From Micromonospora sp. LH3U1 (lineage in GTDB: Bacteria; Actinomycetota; Actinomycetes; Mycobacteriales; Micromonosporaceae), in assembly GCF_028475105.1 (NCBI RefSeq), contig NZ_CP116936.1, positions 3,781,501 to 3,845,500 on the forward strand: DNA of 64,000 nucleotides, read 5' to 3'. Numbering within the stretch: position 1 is the first letter of the stretch; every line of letters begins with the position of its first letter. The notes beneath the pieces are model-generated. The model had not been told where the DNA came from. It ran no database searches and was given only the letters and a program-made list of their open reading frames with translations. Both the position numbers and the translations under genes were made by a program. This document shows, one piece after another, positions 17,208 to 28,878 of this stretch.

Positions 17208-18490
17208 CCGGCCAACCGCCCGGCGAGGAGCTTGTCCAGCGTCTCCTCCGACAGCGGGCCGTCCGGTTGGACGTACGCGGTGATGCCGTCGTCCCACACG
17301 ACCACCGCGGCGGCCACCCCGGCCAACCCGGCGACGGTTGCCTCCACCTCGGTCAGGTCGACCTTCATCCCGCCGACGGAGACCTGTGAGTCGAGTCGGC
17401 CGCGCACGGTGACCAGGCCGGTGTCGGGATCGACGGTGCCGGCGTCGCGGGTGTGCAGCCAGCCGTCGGCCCACCGGGTCGGGTCGCTCAGCCCGACGTA
17501 CGGCGACGCCGGGCAGGACACCCACAGTTCGCCGTCGGACTCCCGGACCGCGATGCCGGGCGCCGGGGCGATCGAGGGTCGGTGCGACCCGTGCAGGTCG
17601 GTGCCGATCACCCCGACCTCGGTCATCCCGTACATGTTGCCCAGCGGCACGCCGTACCGGTCGGTGAAGGCCTGGGCGACCGCGGCCTGCACCAGCTCAC
17701 CGCCGGTGGTCATCCGCCGCAGCTGCGGCAGTGGACCGGCCGGCCGGGTGGAGGCGAGCAGTCCGATGTGGAACGGCACGCCCAGCACGGTGGCCGGCGT
17801 GGCGTCGGCGCTGATCGCGGCCAGCACGGCGTCGCCGCTGAGCCGTTCCGGCGGCACCAGCTCGACCCCGGCGCGCAGGCCGTAGAGCAGGCCGCCGACC
17901 AGGCCGAGCACGTGCACCATCGAGGGCAGCAGGATGATCCGCTCGCCGGGCAGCGCCACGCCGTCGATCCGGGTGTAGCGGTGCACCTCGGCGACCAGGT
18001 CGGCAGCGGTGCGGCCGATCACCTTGGACGGGCCGGTGGAGCCGGAGCTGAGCTGGATCACGGCGTGGCCGCTGACCGCCGGACGGTCGGCGTACCGGGT
18101 CACGCCTTCGGTGACGTCGACGAAGATCCTCAACGCGCCGCCGCCGGTGCGTATCGGCGCGACCACCACCTGCGGGGTGAGCCGGACGAGTGCCCGGTCC
18201 ACCTCGTGGTCGGTCAGCCGGTGGTCGAGCAGGATCGCCTGTGCACCGGCGCGCCAGGTGGCGAGCAGGTTCACCACGTACGCCAGCGACGGCGGCAGCC
18301 GCAGCGCGGCAGCGCCACCGGGGCGCAGTCCAGCCGCGGTGAGCCGGTCCTGCGCGGCAGTGACCAGCCGGTGCAGGGTGGCGCGGTCGATGGGCTCGGG
18401 CAGACGCAGACAAACATCGGCCGGCCGGCCGGCGAACAGGACTTCGTCCACCCAGCCGGGGTCTGTCGCCGTAGGATCTTCTGCCGTCAC
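17102..18490 (-). CDS. AMP-forming ligase, short form
   Basis: A 462-residue ANL enzyme. P-loop SSGSTGPSKVIGRT, YGMTEVG block (matches YGxTE), hinge GRLDSQVSVGGMKV and catalytic Lys in PRTTTGKLVRS. It is short at the N-terminus compared with most aryl-CoA ligases. It probably activates a carboxylic acid for transfer to one of the ACPs. GTG start with a weak ribosome site. It is the first gene of the minus-strand sub-operon after the 257-bp gap. Confidence 0.87.
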   Translation of the reverse strand: MTAEDPTATDPGWVDEVLFAGRPADVCLRLPEPIDRATLHRLVTAAQDRLTAAGLRPGGAAALRLPPSLAYVVNLLATWRAGAQAILLDHRLTDHEVDRALVRLTPQVVVAPIRTGGGALRIFVDVTEGVTRYADRPAVSGHAVIQLSSGSTGPSKVIGRTAADLVAEVHRYTRIDGVALPGERIILLPSMVHVLGLVGGLLYGLRAGVELVPPERLSGDAVLAAISADATPATVLGVPFHIGLLASTRPAGPLPQLRRMTTGGELVQAAVAQAFTDRYGVPLGNMYGMTEVGVIGTDLHGSHRPSIAPAPGIAVRESDGELWVSCPASPYVGLSDPTRWADGWLHTRDAGTVDPDTGLVTVRGRLDSQVSVGGMKVDLTEVEATVAGLAGVAAAVVVWDDGITAYVQPDGPLSEETLDKLLAGRLAGYKRPRVLHLLDQLPRTTTGKLVRSTDALRSAATP

Positions 18491-18747
18491 TGCCGATCAC
18501 CGCCCAGCATCAAAGAGGGCGAATCCGCCCATCACGTACGCTTGTCGGGGTGCTGCGGGGAACCATACGACCCCCAACGGTGACATTGCTAGATGCAAAT
18601 GGATGGATCAAAAGCAGCGGCCAGCCGGATTGCCGACAGCCCGTTCGGCGGGCAGGATCGGGCGGCCGATTCGGCAGAGCGTCACCGAGGCACGACGCCT
18701 CGTACAACCGTCGCGCGGCCCCAGCCGGACGGCCGATGGCGTCGCGC
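18491..18747. promoter_or_regulatory. Probable promoter region of sub-operon B
   Basis: A 257-bp gap upstream of the ligase gene at 17102. It contains a relatively A/T-rich island at about 18580-18615, unusual here, which on the minus strand includes TTGATC and TAGCAA boxes, though their spacing is too short for a standard promoter. No gene is seen in it. The assignment is by position only. Confidence 0.35.
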
Positions 18748-19005
18748 CTAGCGGGTGAGCCCGACGAGGGTGGCGAGTCGCGCCACGCAGGCGGCTGCGC
18801 GGCCGCTGTGCGCGATCTCGGCGATGAGGGTACGAGCGGCAGGCCGGTAGCGGACCTCGTCGGGCGCGATGGTGTCGGCGTCGGCCAGGGCACGCCCGGC
18901 AGCGGTAAGGTCGCCGCTCTGGAGGTAGGCGCGGGCGGCGTCGAGAAGGTGGGCGGCCCGATGCTCGGCGGGTAGTCGACGCCAGTCGTCGCGGCGGATG
19001 GCCAC
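18748..19005 (-). pseudogene. C-terminal fragment of an XRE-type regulator
   Basis: An open frame of 85 residues (RLPAEHRAAHLLDAARAYL, then ADTIAPDEVRYRPAART and VARLATLVGLTR). This matches, from memory, the end of the long helix-turn-helix/TPR regulators common in actinomycetes, which are several hundred residues long. The DNA-binding half is absent: the frame just upstream runs into the DUF3224 gene. Probably a remnant from rearrangement at the edge of the cluster. It could still be a small expressed protein. Confidence 0.45.
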
Positions 19006-19040
19006 GGCGGCGGCGCGGTGAGGGCGAGTCGGTCGCGGCG

Positions 19041-19436
19041 TCAGGCCAGGGTGTACTCCAAGACATAGGAGTGGCTGCCGTCGTCGGACTGGATGATCTC
19101 GAAAGCTCCCACGATCCCTGTGAGGTCATCGGAGCCCGTTCCCGGGACGACGCGGATCGCGAGTTGCTCACCGTGGCTGCCGGGTGCGCTGTGTTGGAGG
19201 ACGAACGAGCCCTTGAGGCCGTCGAGTTCGCCCGTGAATCGCTCCACGGCGACATAAGCAGCGGGGCTACCCTCGATGTCGGCGACCGACAGCATGTTCA
19301 CCGTACTGATGCCGGCCAGGCCGCCCTGGAAGGTCTTGGTGATCCGCACCCGGCCAAGCGCGGCTCCCGGGGCTTCGTCGAGCATTTCCGGCTCGAATGA
19401 TGTGACGTCAAATGTTCCGCCAGCCTTCGTGCTCAT
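19041..19436 (-). CDS. DUF3224 family protein
   Basis: A 131-residue protein with the features of DUF3224: GTFDVTSFEPE at the start, RVRITKTFQGGLAG, AAYVAVERFTGELDG and GSFVLQHSA. The fold is thought to be an allene-oxide-cyclase-like barrel; no function is established. ATG 19436 was chosen because GAGAGGG lies seven bases upstream. Its presence between two halves of the cluster may be incidental. Confidence 0.85.
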   Translation of the reverse strand: MSTKAGGTFDVTSFEPEMLDEAPGAALGRVRITKTFQGGLAGISTVNMLSVADIEGSPAAYVAVERFTGELDGLKGSFVLQHSAPGSHGEQLAIRVVPGTGSDDLTGIVGAFEIIQSDDGSHSYVLEYTLA

Positions 19437-19669
19437 TTCGCACCCTCTCATCGTGATCGCATTTATCGCGGAGAAGCCTTGCACACGGCACTGACTTTCC
19501 CCGGACGGTGACCCTGGGAAGCCCTGCTCAGTGCTTCCGGCGGAGGGCCGACCGAGCGTCGATGTCCGTCCGCTTCGTCGATATCGGCGGAGACGTGGTC
19601 AGGCCTCAATCCCCTGGTGCTGGCCGGTACCCTGGCCAGCGTCAACTCCGATGCGATGGGTGTGAAGCC

Positions 19670-20242
19670 ATGCTGATCTACGCGATGGGCGTCTCGGTGG
19701 ACGGTTACGTCGCCGACCGGGAGGGCGATTTCGGGTGGGGGGCTCCCAGCGAGGAGCTTTTCCGTTTCCACCTCGCACGGGTGAGCGGGCTCGGCGGCTA
19801 TCTGTTGGGCCGTCGGCTCTACGAGGCGATGCTGGCGTGGGAGACAGATCCGTCGATGCGCGACACCGACCTCAAGGCCGCGTTCGCCGACGTCTGGTGC
19901 GCTCTCCCGAAGGTCGTCTTCAGCCGCACCCTCGACAGCGTGCAGGGTAACGCCCGGCTCGCCGAGGCGTCGGTGGCCGAGGAGGTTGCCGCGACGCTGG
20001 ACGCGACCGACAAGGACGTCGAGATCGGCGGCCCCGGCCTGGCCTCGGCGGCGATCCAGCTCGGCCTCGTCGACGAGCTGCGCATGTTCCGCTATCCGGT
20101 CGTCGTCGGCGGCGGCACGCCCTACCTGCCACCGGTCACCGACACCGTTCGGCTGGACCTGATCGAGACGAGGACGTTCGACTCGTGCGTGATCTACGAG
20201 CGTTACAGCCGCGCCCGCGACGACTCGGGCCGACAGCCGTGA
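19670..20242 (+). CDS. Dihydrofolate reductase-like protein (RibD C-terminal fold)
   Basis: A 190-residue protein. MLIYAMGVSVDGYVADREG opens it, GGYLLGRRLYEAM and KVVFSRTL follow, and VEIGGPGLAS and VVVGGGTPYLP form the nucleotide-binding C-terminal part of the RibD_C/DHFR-like family. Such proteins are NADPH-dependent reductases of unknown substrate, common in actinomycetes. ATG 19670 matches the family start. It is a plus-strand gene between minus-strand biosynthetic operons and ends in a strong hairpin. Confidence 0.85.
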   Translation: MLIYAMGVSVDGYVADREGDFGWGAPSEELFRFHLARVSGLGGYLLGRRLYEAMLAWETDPSMRDTDLKAAFADVWCALPKVVFSRTLDSVQGNARLAEASVAEEVAATLDATDKDVEIGGPGLASAAIQLGLVDELRMFRYPVVVGGGTPYLPPVTDTVRLDLIETRTFDSCVIYERYSRARDDSGRQP

Positions 20243-20300
20243 TCAGTTGATGAAAGTAGGTCAGAGACGGCCCTGACACCTATTTTTCATCAACTGATCA
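20240..20300. repeat. Inverted repeat, TGATCAGTTGATGAAA type; likely bidirectional terminator
   Basis: The arms 20240-20255 and 20285-20300 are perfect complements over 16 bp and pair further with a small bulge (GTAGGTCAG with CTGACACCTA). The hairpin begins at the stop codon of the reductase gene. A solo left arm of the same sequence occurs at 37737-37752. Confidence 0.8.
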
Positions 20301-20335
20301 GGCCGCCACCGTCGCCGTCGATCAGCGCGGAACCG

Positions 20336-20653
20336 TCAGGCCAGGGCAGGCGTCTGGGCGTGGATGTGGAAGCGCAACGAACGGGCGTCGGTGAAGCACT
20401 CCCGCATCGGGCGCACCAACTCCCGGTGTTCCTGGCTGCGCTCCCAGTCCTCGAAGTCGGCCAGGCTCGCCCACTCACTGGTGATCAGCCACTGCTCCGG
20501 GTCGGTCGACGAACGGCACACCTGGTCGACAAGGTGCCCCGGCACGCCGCCGGCGACCAGATGCCGCACCTCCTCGTACGCGGCGAGGAACTGCTCGGTG
20601 CGCGGCACCGGCACCCGTACCAGAAAGACCACCCGGGCCCGTTGGTCGCTCAT
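20336..20653 (-). CDS. Antibiotic biosynthesis monooxygenase (ABM) family protein
   Basis: A 105-residue dimeric alpha-beta-barrel protein: ARVVFLVRVPVPRTEQFLAAY, then QWLITSEWASLADFEDWERS. Small ABM enzymes in aromatic type II polyketide clusters oxidise anthrone-type intermediates to quinones without cofactors, or act as cyclases. It overlaps the chain length factor gene by 4 bp (ATGA) and closes sub-operon A. Confidence 0.8.
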   Translation of the reverse strand: MSDQRARVVFLVRVPVPRTEQFLAAYEEVRHLVAGGVPGHLVDQVCRSSTDPEQWLITSEWASLADFEDWERSQEHRELVRPMRECFTDARSLRFHIHAQTPALA

Positions 20654-21897
20654 GACGCCTCTCCCCTCATCGGCGCGGCCCCGCGCAGGACCAGCGCGCT
20701 GTTGAACCCGTCGAAACCCCGTGCGCAGACCAGCGCGAGCCGGCTGCGCGGCCGACGGTGCTCCCGCAGGAAGTCAAGCTCGCACCCGTCGGCCACCTCG
20801 TCCGGCCCCGCCGACGCCGGCAGCGTGTCGTGCGCGAAGGCGAGCAGCGCGGTGGCCACGTCCAGTGCGGACCCACCCTGGTACGCCCGCCCCGTCAGCG
20901 GTTTCTGCGTGGTCACCGGGGGCGGCCGGTCGGCGAACACGGCGCGCAGCGCCTCGGCCTCGCTGCGGTCGTAGCGGGGCACACCGAGCGCGTCGGGCAG
21001 CACCACGTCGACCCCGGCCGCCGCGACGCCCGCCCGGTCCAGGGCCAGCCGCATCGCCCGCGCGTACTGGAGCGGGTCACCCGCACTGTCCTCGGTGGTG
21101 TGCGCGGCGTCGTGGGTGGAGCCCCACCCGCTCACCTCGCCGTAGACCCGGGCGCCCCGGGCTAGCGCGTGCCCCAGCTCCTCCACCACGAACACCGCTC
21201 CCCCCTCGGCCGGCAGGTAACCGCTGGCCGTGGCGTCGAACGGCCGGTACGCCCGCTCCGGGTCGGCGACGTCGCTGAGTAGTCCGGAGCGCAGCTGACA
21301 GGCCAGCGCGTACGGGCTCAGCGGACACTCGGTGGCCCCGGCGATCACGACCGGGGTGCCCCGGCGCACCGCGCGGGCGGCGTGCGCGAGGCTGTCCAAC
21401 CCGCCGGCCGCCTCCGCCACCAGCACCCCGCTCGGGCCCTTGAACTGGTGGTGGATGGAGAGCTGCCCCACGCTGGCCGCGTAGAACCAGGCGATCGACT
21501 GGTACGCCCCGACCGTCCGTGACGACCCGCCCCAGAGCCGTTGCAACTCCCGCTGGCCGAACAGGTTGCCCCCGGACGAGCTGGCCAGGGTCACGGCGTA
21601 GCCGTACGGGTCGGGGGCACGGTCGGGCAGGCCGGCGTCGGCCAACGCCAGCCGGGTGGCGGCGAAGCCGAGGTGCGTCCACCTGTCGGTCTGCACCAAC
21701 TGTCGGCTGTCGGCGTAGGAGTCGGCGGTGAAGTCGGGCACCTCCCCGCCGTAGCGGGTCGGGTAGTCGGACGGGTCGAACAGCGTGATCGGCCCGGTCC
21801 GGCGGGTGCCGGCCAGCACCGTGCGCCAGTGCGCGTCCGCGCCGATGCCGCTCGGTGCGACAACACCGATGCCGGTCACCACCGCCCGGGCGGTCAC
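20650..21897 (-). CDS. Chain length factor (KS-beta) of type II PKS
   Basis: A 415-residue KS-beta. The segment GPSGVLVAEAAGGLDSL aligns with the active-site region of its partner KS-alpha ([17 protein letters not shown]), placing Ala163 where the partner has Cys. Most aromatic CLFs carry Gln there (AEQAGGLD). No catalytic His motifs remain. It should form a heterodimer with the KS-alpha upstream and set chain length. The GTG start is preceded by GGAGGT, 34 bp after the KS-alpha stop. Confidence 0.92.
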   Translation of the reverse strand: MTARAVVTGIGVVAPSGIGADAHWRTVLAGTRRTGPITLFDPSDYPTRYGGEVPDFTADSYADSRQLVQTDRWTHLGFAATRLALADAGLPDRAPDPYGYAVTLASSSGGNLFGQRELQRLWGGSSRTVGAYQSIAWFYAASVGQLSIHHQFKGPSGVLVAEAAGGLDSLAHAARAVRRGTPVVIAGATECPLSPYALACQLRSGLLSDVADPERAYRPFDATASGYLPAEGGAVFVVEELGHALARGARVYGEVSGWGSTHDAAHTTEDSAGDPLQYARAMRLALDRAGVAAAGVDVVLPDALGVPRYDRSEAEALRAVFADRPPPVTTQKPLTGRAYQGGSALDVATALLAFAHDTLPASAGPDEVADGCELDFLREHRRPRSRLALVCARGFDGFNSALVLRGAAPMRGEAS

Positions 21898-21931
21898 CCG
21901 GCCACCTCCGCAGGACCGAGCCCGGCGGCGC

Positions 21932-23202
21932 TCACGCCGCCACCGCCCCGGGCGGTCGCCGGAACACCATCGCCGACTGGAAGCCACCGAACCCGCTGCC
22001 CACCGAGAGGGCCACGTCCACCGGGACCTCCCGCGCCTCGTTCGGTACGTAGTCCAGGTCGCATTCCGGGTCCCGGGTGCTCCAGTTCGCCGTCGGCGGC
22101 ACCACGCCGAACTCGATGGCCAGTGCGCACGCGGCCATCTCGATCGACCCGATCGCACCGAGCGAGTGCCCGACCATCGACTTGATCGAGCTGATCGGCA
22201 CCCCGTACGCGGCCTGGCCGAGGGCCCGCTTGAACGCGGCCGTCTCGTGCCGGTCGTTCTGCCGGGTGCCCGAGCCGTGTGCGCTGATGTAGGAGACCTG
22301 CTCGGGGAGGATCCGTCCCTGCTTGAGCGCGTCGGTGACGGCGAGGCTCATCTCCAGCCCGTCCGGGCGCAGCCCGGTCATGTGGAAGCCGTTGCTGCGG
22401 CTGGCGTAGCCGGCCACCTCGCAGTAGATGTGCGCACCCCGCCGGCGGGCGTGCCCGGCCTCCTCCAGCACCAGCACCGCACCACCCTCGGCCAGCACGA
22501 ACCCGTGCCGGTCCGCGTCGAATGGGCGGGAGGCGTGCGCCGGGTCGTCGTTGTCCGGGCTGGTCGCCTTGATCGCGTCGAACGAGGCGACGGTGACCGG
22601 CGAGATCGGTGAGTCGGCCGCGCCGGCCAGCATCACGTCCGCCTCACCGTCCACGATCATCTGATGGGCGTAGCCGATGGCGTCGATGCCGGAGGTGCAG
22701 CCGGTGGACACCACCTGCGCCGGCCCGTGCAGCCCGTGCCGGCAGGCCACGTCGGCGGCGAGGCTGCTGGGCACGAGCGCCTGGTAGAGGTACGGGCCGC
22801 CGCTCGTCGGGTCGACCAGCCAGCGCCGGCCGTGCTCGCTGACGGTGACGTACTCCTGCTCCAGCGCCATCGTGCCGCCCACGGCGGTGCCCAGCACCAC
22901 CCCGGCCCGGTCCCGCTCGGCGTCGGTGAGCACCAGCTGAGCGTCGGCGACGGCCTCGACGGAGCAGGCCAGCGCGAACTGCACGTACCGGTCGGCCCGG
23001 CGTCGTTCGGCCTCGCTGAGCCCCGCGGCGATCGGGTCGAAGTCGCACTCCGCCGCGATCTGCGAGCGGAACGCGGACGGGTCGAAGAAGCTGATCCGCC
23101 GGGTGGCGGTCCGCCCCTCGGTGATGGTCTTCCAGAAGCGGTCCCGGCTGGCGCCGCCGGGGGCGACCACCCCTACCCCGGTCACCACCGTGCGGCGCCC
23201 AG

Positions 23203-23206
<4 letters not shown>
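21932..23206 (-). CDS. Ketosynthase alpha of aromatic type II PKS
   Basis: A 424-residue KS-alpha with C170 in the hallmark [15 protein letters not shown]310 in ISAHGSGT, H347 in [13 protein letters not shown] and K342. The GLRPDGLEM segment is also typical of aromatic KS-alpha. It elongates malonyl units on an ACP together with the adjacent CLF. It overlaps the cupin gene by ATGA. The nearest carrier is the ACP domain fused to a cyclase at 23600. Confidence 0.95.
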
Positions 23207-25782
<2,576 letters not shown>

Positions 25783-25801
25783 GGTCAACCACCCCGCGCC
25801 G

Positions 25802-26332
25802 TCACGCCGGGTCCAGTTCGACCAGCGGCTGGTCGTACTCCACCGGCTGGCCGTCCTCGACGAGGATCGCGACCACCCGACCGGCGCGGTCGGCGGTCAC
25901 CTCGTTCATCAGCTTCATCGCCTCGACGATGGCGACCGGCTGGCCCGGTCGGACCAGGTCGCCCACCGCGACGAACGGCCTCGCGCCAGGCTCCGGCGCA
26001 CGGTAGAAGGTGCCGACGATCGGTGCCCGCACCGCGGCGCGCCCGGGCACCGGCGGCCGGATCAGCGCCGCTGGTGAACCGGGTGCCGGCGCGACCGGCG
26101 GCGCCACCTCGGCCCGTGGCAGGGGTACGTCCGGCCGGCTCACGTCCTCGGGGTGCCACTCGACCTCGAGCACCGCAGGCCCACTGCGCAGCCGGATCCG
26201 GCGCACCGGCCCGGCCAGCTCGGCGATCAGGTGCTGCGCCTGCCGGCGCAACCCAGCCAGCGCCTCCTCGCCACCCGCCCCGGCGTCGTCGGGCGCGTCG
26301 ACGGTCGACACCGCCCCGTCGCCGGTGGTCAC
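25802..26332 (-). CDS. accB: Biotin carboxyl carrier protein
   Basis: A 176-residue protein with the biotinyl motif EAMKLMNE (K140), the [13 protein letters not shown] segment that opens the biotinyl domain and a Pro/Ala linker. Residues 22-60 are a helical N-terminal region ([14 protein letters not shown]). The GTG start overlaps the AccDA stop (GTGA). Confidence 0.92.
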   Translation of the reverse strand: MTTGDGAVSTVDAPDDAGAGGEEALAGLRRQAQHLIAELAGPVRRIRLRSGPAVLEVEWHPEDVSRPDVPLPRAEVAPPVAPAPGSPAALIRPPVPGRAAVRAPIVGTFYRAPEPGARPFVAVGDLVRPGQPVAIVEAMKLMNEVTADRAGRVVAILVEDGQPVEYDQPLVELDPA

Positions 26333-28098
26333 CGAGCACCCGCCCGGGTGCCGGCGCGTGCCGCGCCGAACCGCCGGAAGCGCTGTCGGCGCTGGCGGAC
26401 CAGCACGGCGGGCGGCACGTCCAGCAGCGGCAGCAGATTGCTCAGCAAGGCGGCGCGCAGCCGATGGGCGGTCTCCGCCGGGTCGTCGTGCGCGGCGGTC
26501 GCCGGCTCCGGGACCACCTCGTCGACCACCCCGAGCCGGCACAGGTCGGGCGCGGTCAGGCGCAGCGCGCGGGCGGCCTGCGGCGCCGCGGACCGGTCCG
26601 GCCAGAGGATGGCCGCACAGCCCTCGGGACTGATCACCGAATAGACGGCGTTCTCCAGCATCAGCACCCGGTCGGCGACCGCCAGCGCCAGCGCGCCGCC
26701 GCTGCCGCCCTCACCGGTGATCACCGCGAGCACGGGGGTGGGCAGCACCGTGAGGGTGAGGATGTTCTCCGCGATGGCCGCCGCCTGCCCCTGCTCCTCG
26801 GCGCTCACCCCGGGGTCGGCGCCGGGGGTGTCCACGAGGGTGACCACGGGCAGGCCGAGCCGGGCGGCGAGGCGCATCAGCCGCAGCGCCTTGCGATGCC
26901 CGGCCGGGCTGGCCATGCCGAAGTTGCGGGCGACCAGTTCGGCGGTGGTGTGCCCCTTCTGGTGACCGATGACCATCACGTGCCGGCCGGCCAGCCGCGC
27001 CACGCCGCCCACGATGGCCGGGCAGTCTCCGCCGAGCCGATCGCCGTGCAGCTCCACGAACCCGTCGAAGACCGAGTCGAAATAGTCCAGTGTGGTGGGT
27101 CGGCCGGGGTGCCGCGCCATCCGCACGGTGTCCCACGCGTCGCGTACCGCCGGAGCGTCGCCCACTCCTGGCGCGACGGCGGCGTCGACTCCGGCCGCCG
27201 GGTCCGTCGGCCGCGCCAGAACCGCGCCGTCGTCGGCGCGGTGCTCGCGGCGCGGCGCCGGCTCCTGCCGGGGTACGGGCGGGCGGGGCGGACGGCCGGC
27301 GCGGGTCGCCGCGAGCAGCGCCACCAGCCGCCCGCGCAGCGACCGACGCTGCACCACCATGTCGACCTGCCCGTGCCGGAGCAGGAAGTCAGCGGTCTGG
27401 AAGCCCTCCGGCAACGCCCGGCCGGTGACCTGACGGATCACCCGGGGGCCGGCGAAGCCCATCCGCGCGCCGCTCTCGGCGAGCACCAGGTCGGTGTTGG
27501 TGGCGAACGACGCGGCCACCCCGCCGTAGGTCGGGTCGGTGAGGACGCTCACGGTGAGCAGACCCGCCTCGCGCAGCGCGGCGATTGCCTGGCTGACGGT
27601 GGCCATCTGCATCAACGACAGCGCGCCCTCCTGCATCCGCGCACCGCCGGAGGCAGTGATCAGGATGAGCGGGGTCCGGTCGTCCAATGCCCGCTCGGCG
27701 GCCCGGGTGATCAGCTCCCCCACCGCGCACCCCAGACTGCCGCCGAGGAAGCGGAAATCCATCACGGCCAACGTGGCCGGGTGTCCACCGATGGTGGCCG
27801 TGGCGCAGACGACCGCCTCGGCCAGGCCGGTGCTGGCCCGCGCGGCGGTGAGCCGGTGCGGGTACGGCAGCACGTCGACGAAGTCGAGCGGATCCACCTC
27901 AGGCAGCCGATCCGGCAGGAGGCGCAGCGATCCCGGGTCGACGAGTTGGCGCAGGCGTTCCGGTGCGCCGAGTCGGGCATGCTCCCCGCACTCCGGGCAG
28001 ACGTCCAGATTGCGGCGCAGCCGTTTGCGGTAGAGCAGGCTGGCGCAGCCGGCGCAGCGGGACCAGAGCTGCTCCTCGCGCGGCACGGTGGCCGTCAC
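26329..28098 (-). CDS. accDA: Acetyl-CoA carboxyltransferase, fused beta-alpha subunits (AccDA)
   Basis: A 589-residue fusion. The N-terminal AccD part has a zinc ribbon (CAGC, then CPECG) and [12 protein letters not shown] Pro/Ala/Arg-rich linker lies at about 270-315. The C-terminal AccA part has [26 protein letters not shown] and [17 protein letters not shown]. It transfers the carboxyl group from biotin to acetyl-CoA. AccDA fusions with a separate biotin carrier are found in several polyketide clusters. It overlaps the TcmI-type gene by GTGA. Confidence 0.93.
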   Translation of the reverse strand: MTATVPREEQLWSRCAGCASLLYRKRLRRNLDVCPECGEHARLGAPERLRQLVDPGSLRLLPDRLPEVDPLDFVDVLPYPHRLTAARASTGLAEAVVCATATIGGHPATLAVMDFRFLGGSLGCAVGELITRAAERALDDRTPLILITASGGARMQEGALSLMQMATVSQAIAALREAGLLTVSVLTDPTYGGVAASFATNTDLVLAESGARMGFAGPRVIRQVTGRALPEGFQTADFLLRHGQVDMVVQRRSLRGRLVALLAATRAGRPPRPPVPRQEPAPRREHRADDGAVLARPTDPAAGVDAAVAPGVGDAPAVRDAWDTVRMARHPGRPTTLDYFDSVFDGFVELHGDRLGGDCPAIVGGVARLAGRHVMVIGHQKGHTTAELVARNFGMASPAGHRKALRLMRLAARLGLPVVTLVDTPGADPGVSAEEQGQAAAIAENILTLTVLPTPVLAVITGEGGSGGALALAVADRVLMLENAVYSVISPEGCAAILWPDRSAAPQAARALRLTAPDLCRLGVVDEVVPEPATAAHDDPAETAHRLRAALLSNLLPLLDVPPAVLVRQRRQRFRRFGAARAGTRAGAR

Positions 28099-28433
28099 GA
28101 CCGCCGCCCGATGTCAGGGGCGTCGAACCGGTAGAAGCACTGGGCCATCGCGTCGCGCGGCGAGCGCCAGGTCGACAGGTACGGCGAGACGTACGGGCGC
28201 AGGCGGTCGCTGACCCGGATGAACTCGGGGTGACCACGGGCGCCCTCCACCGCGCTCTCCGCCGGCTGCTCGGTCTCGAGCAGGTGCACGTAGAGGTCGT
28301 GCAGTCGGTACAGCGAGCGGTGCCGGACGCCGACCAGGCGCGGCAGCTCCGTCGCGTCCGACTCGGCGAAGATCTCGGCGACCCGCTCCTCGGCGGTCGG
28401 ATCCACCTTCGCGACGATCAGCGATCGGTCCAT
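28095..28433 (-). CDS. TcmI-family polyketide cyclase (first gene of sub-operon A)
   Basis: A 112-residue protein of the TcmI/polyketide synthesis cyclase family: [19 protein letters not shown], then [23 protein letters not shown] and [21 protein letters not shown]. The family closes late rings of aromatic polyketides. It is a clear paralogue of the plus-strand gene at 29768. ATG 28433 is preceded by a GGGGGAGG ribosome site; a longer in-frame extension has no family match. Confidence 0.9.
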   Translation of the reverse strand: MDRSLIVAKVDPTAEERVAEIFAESDATELPRLVGVRHRSLYRLHDLYVHLLETEQPAESAVEGARGHPEFIRVSDRLRPYVSPYLSTWRSPRDAMAQCFYRFDAPDIGRRS

Positions 28434-28878
28434 ACTGGGCCTCCCCCCACGGCGTCCGGCCGGCGACGGGTTGCCCCCGGACGCGCTGGACGACTCCCGA
28501 CACGATGCGGCAGTCCTCGTCACGGCGGCGTCACCGCGCAGGACAGGTCAACGACGCATGGTGGTGACGCTGCGTTGACGCAACCTGTGTATCAGCTATG
28601 CGTCCATCGCACCCAGCGCGGTCGACCACACGAATGTTTATGCAGTTCAGAACCGATCTCGGGTTGACCGTTGCCAATAGAAGGTTCACGCCGACATTGA
28701 CGCACCGTGACCGCAATTGATAATCTTCACCGTGGTCAGCCCGGCGGCCTCGGCGGGCGGGGTCGCCGGCGGCAGCCGTGCGCCGCGCCTCCACCGCTGA
28801 GGTAGACAGTGGCGTCACGGGCAACCGATCCGGGACACAGCAGACAGTCGGGACGAGCGTTCCGCAGGGGGTGCCGCC
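28434..28878. promoter_or_regulatory. Divergent control region between sub-operon A and the SARP gene
   Basis: A 445-bp gap, notably richer in A/T than its surroundings between about 28570 and 28735. It must carry the promoters of the minus-strand polyketide operon and of the plus-strand SARP gene. No gene is seen in it. The repeats inside are listed separately. Confidence 0.7.
28564..28724 (+). promoter_or_regulatory. Heptamer direct repeats, candidate SARP-binding sites
   Basis: GTGACGC (28564-28570) and TTGACGC (28575-28581) start 11 bp apart, and TATCAG lies eight bases after the second. A second set is TTCACGC (28685-28691), TTGACGC (28697-28703) and TGACCGC (28708-28714), spaced 12 and 11 bp and followed by GATAAT at 28719-28724. 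Heptamers about one helix turn apart, just upstream of a -10 box, are what SARP activators bind. Read on the other strand, the first set faces sub-operon A. Confidence 0.5.
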
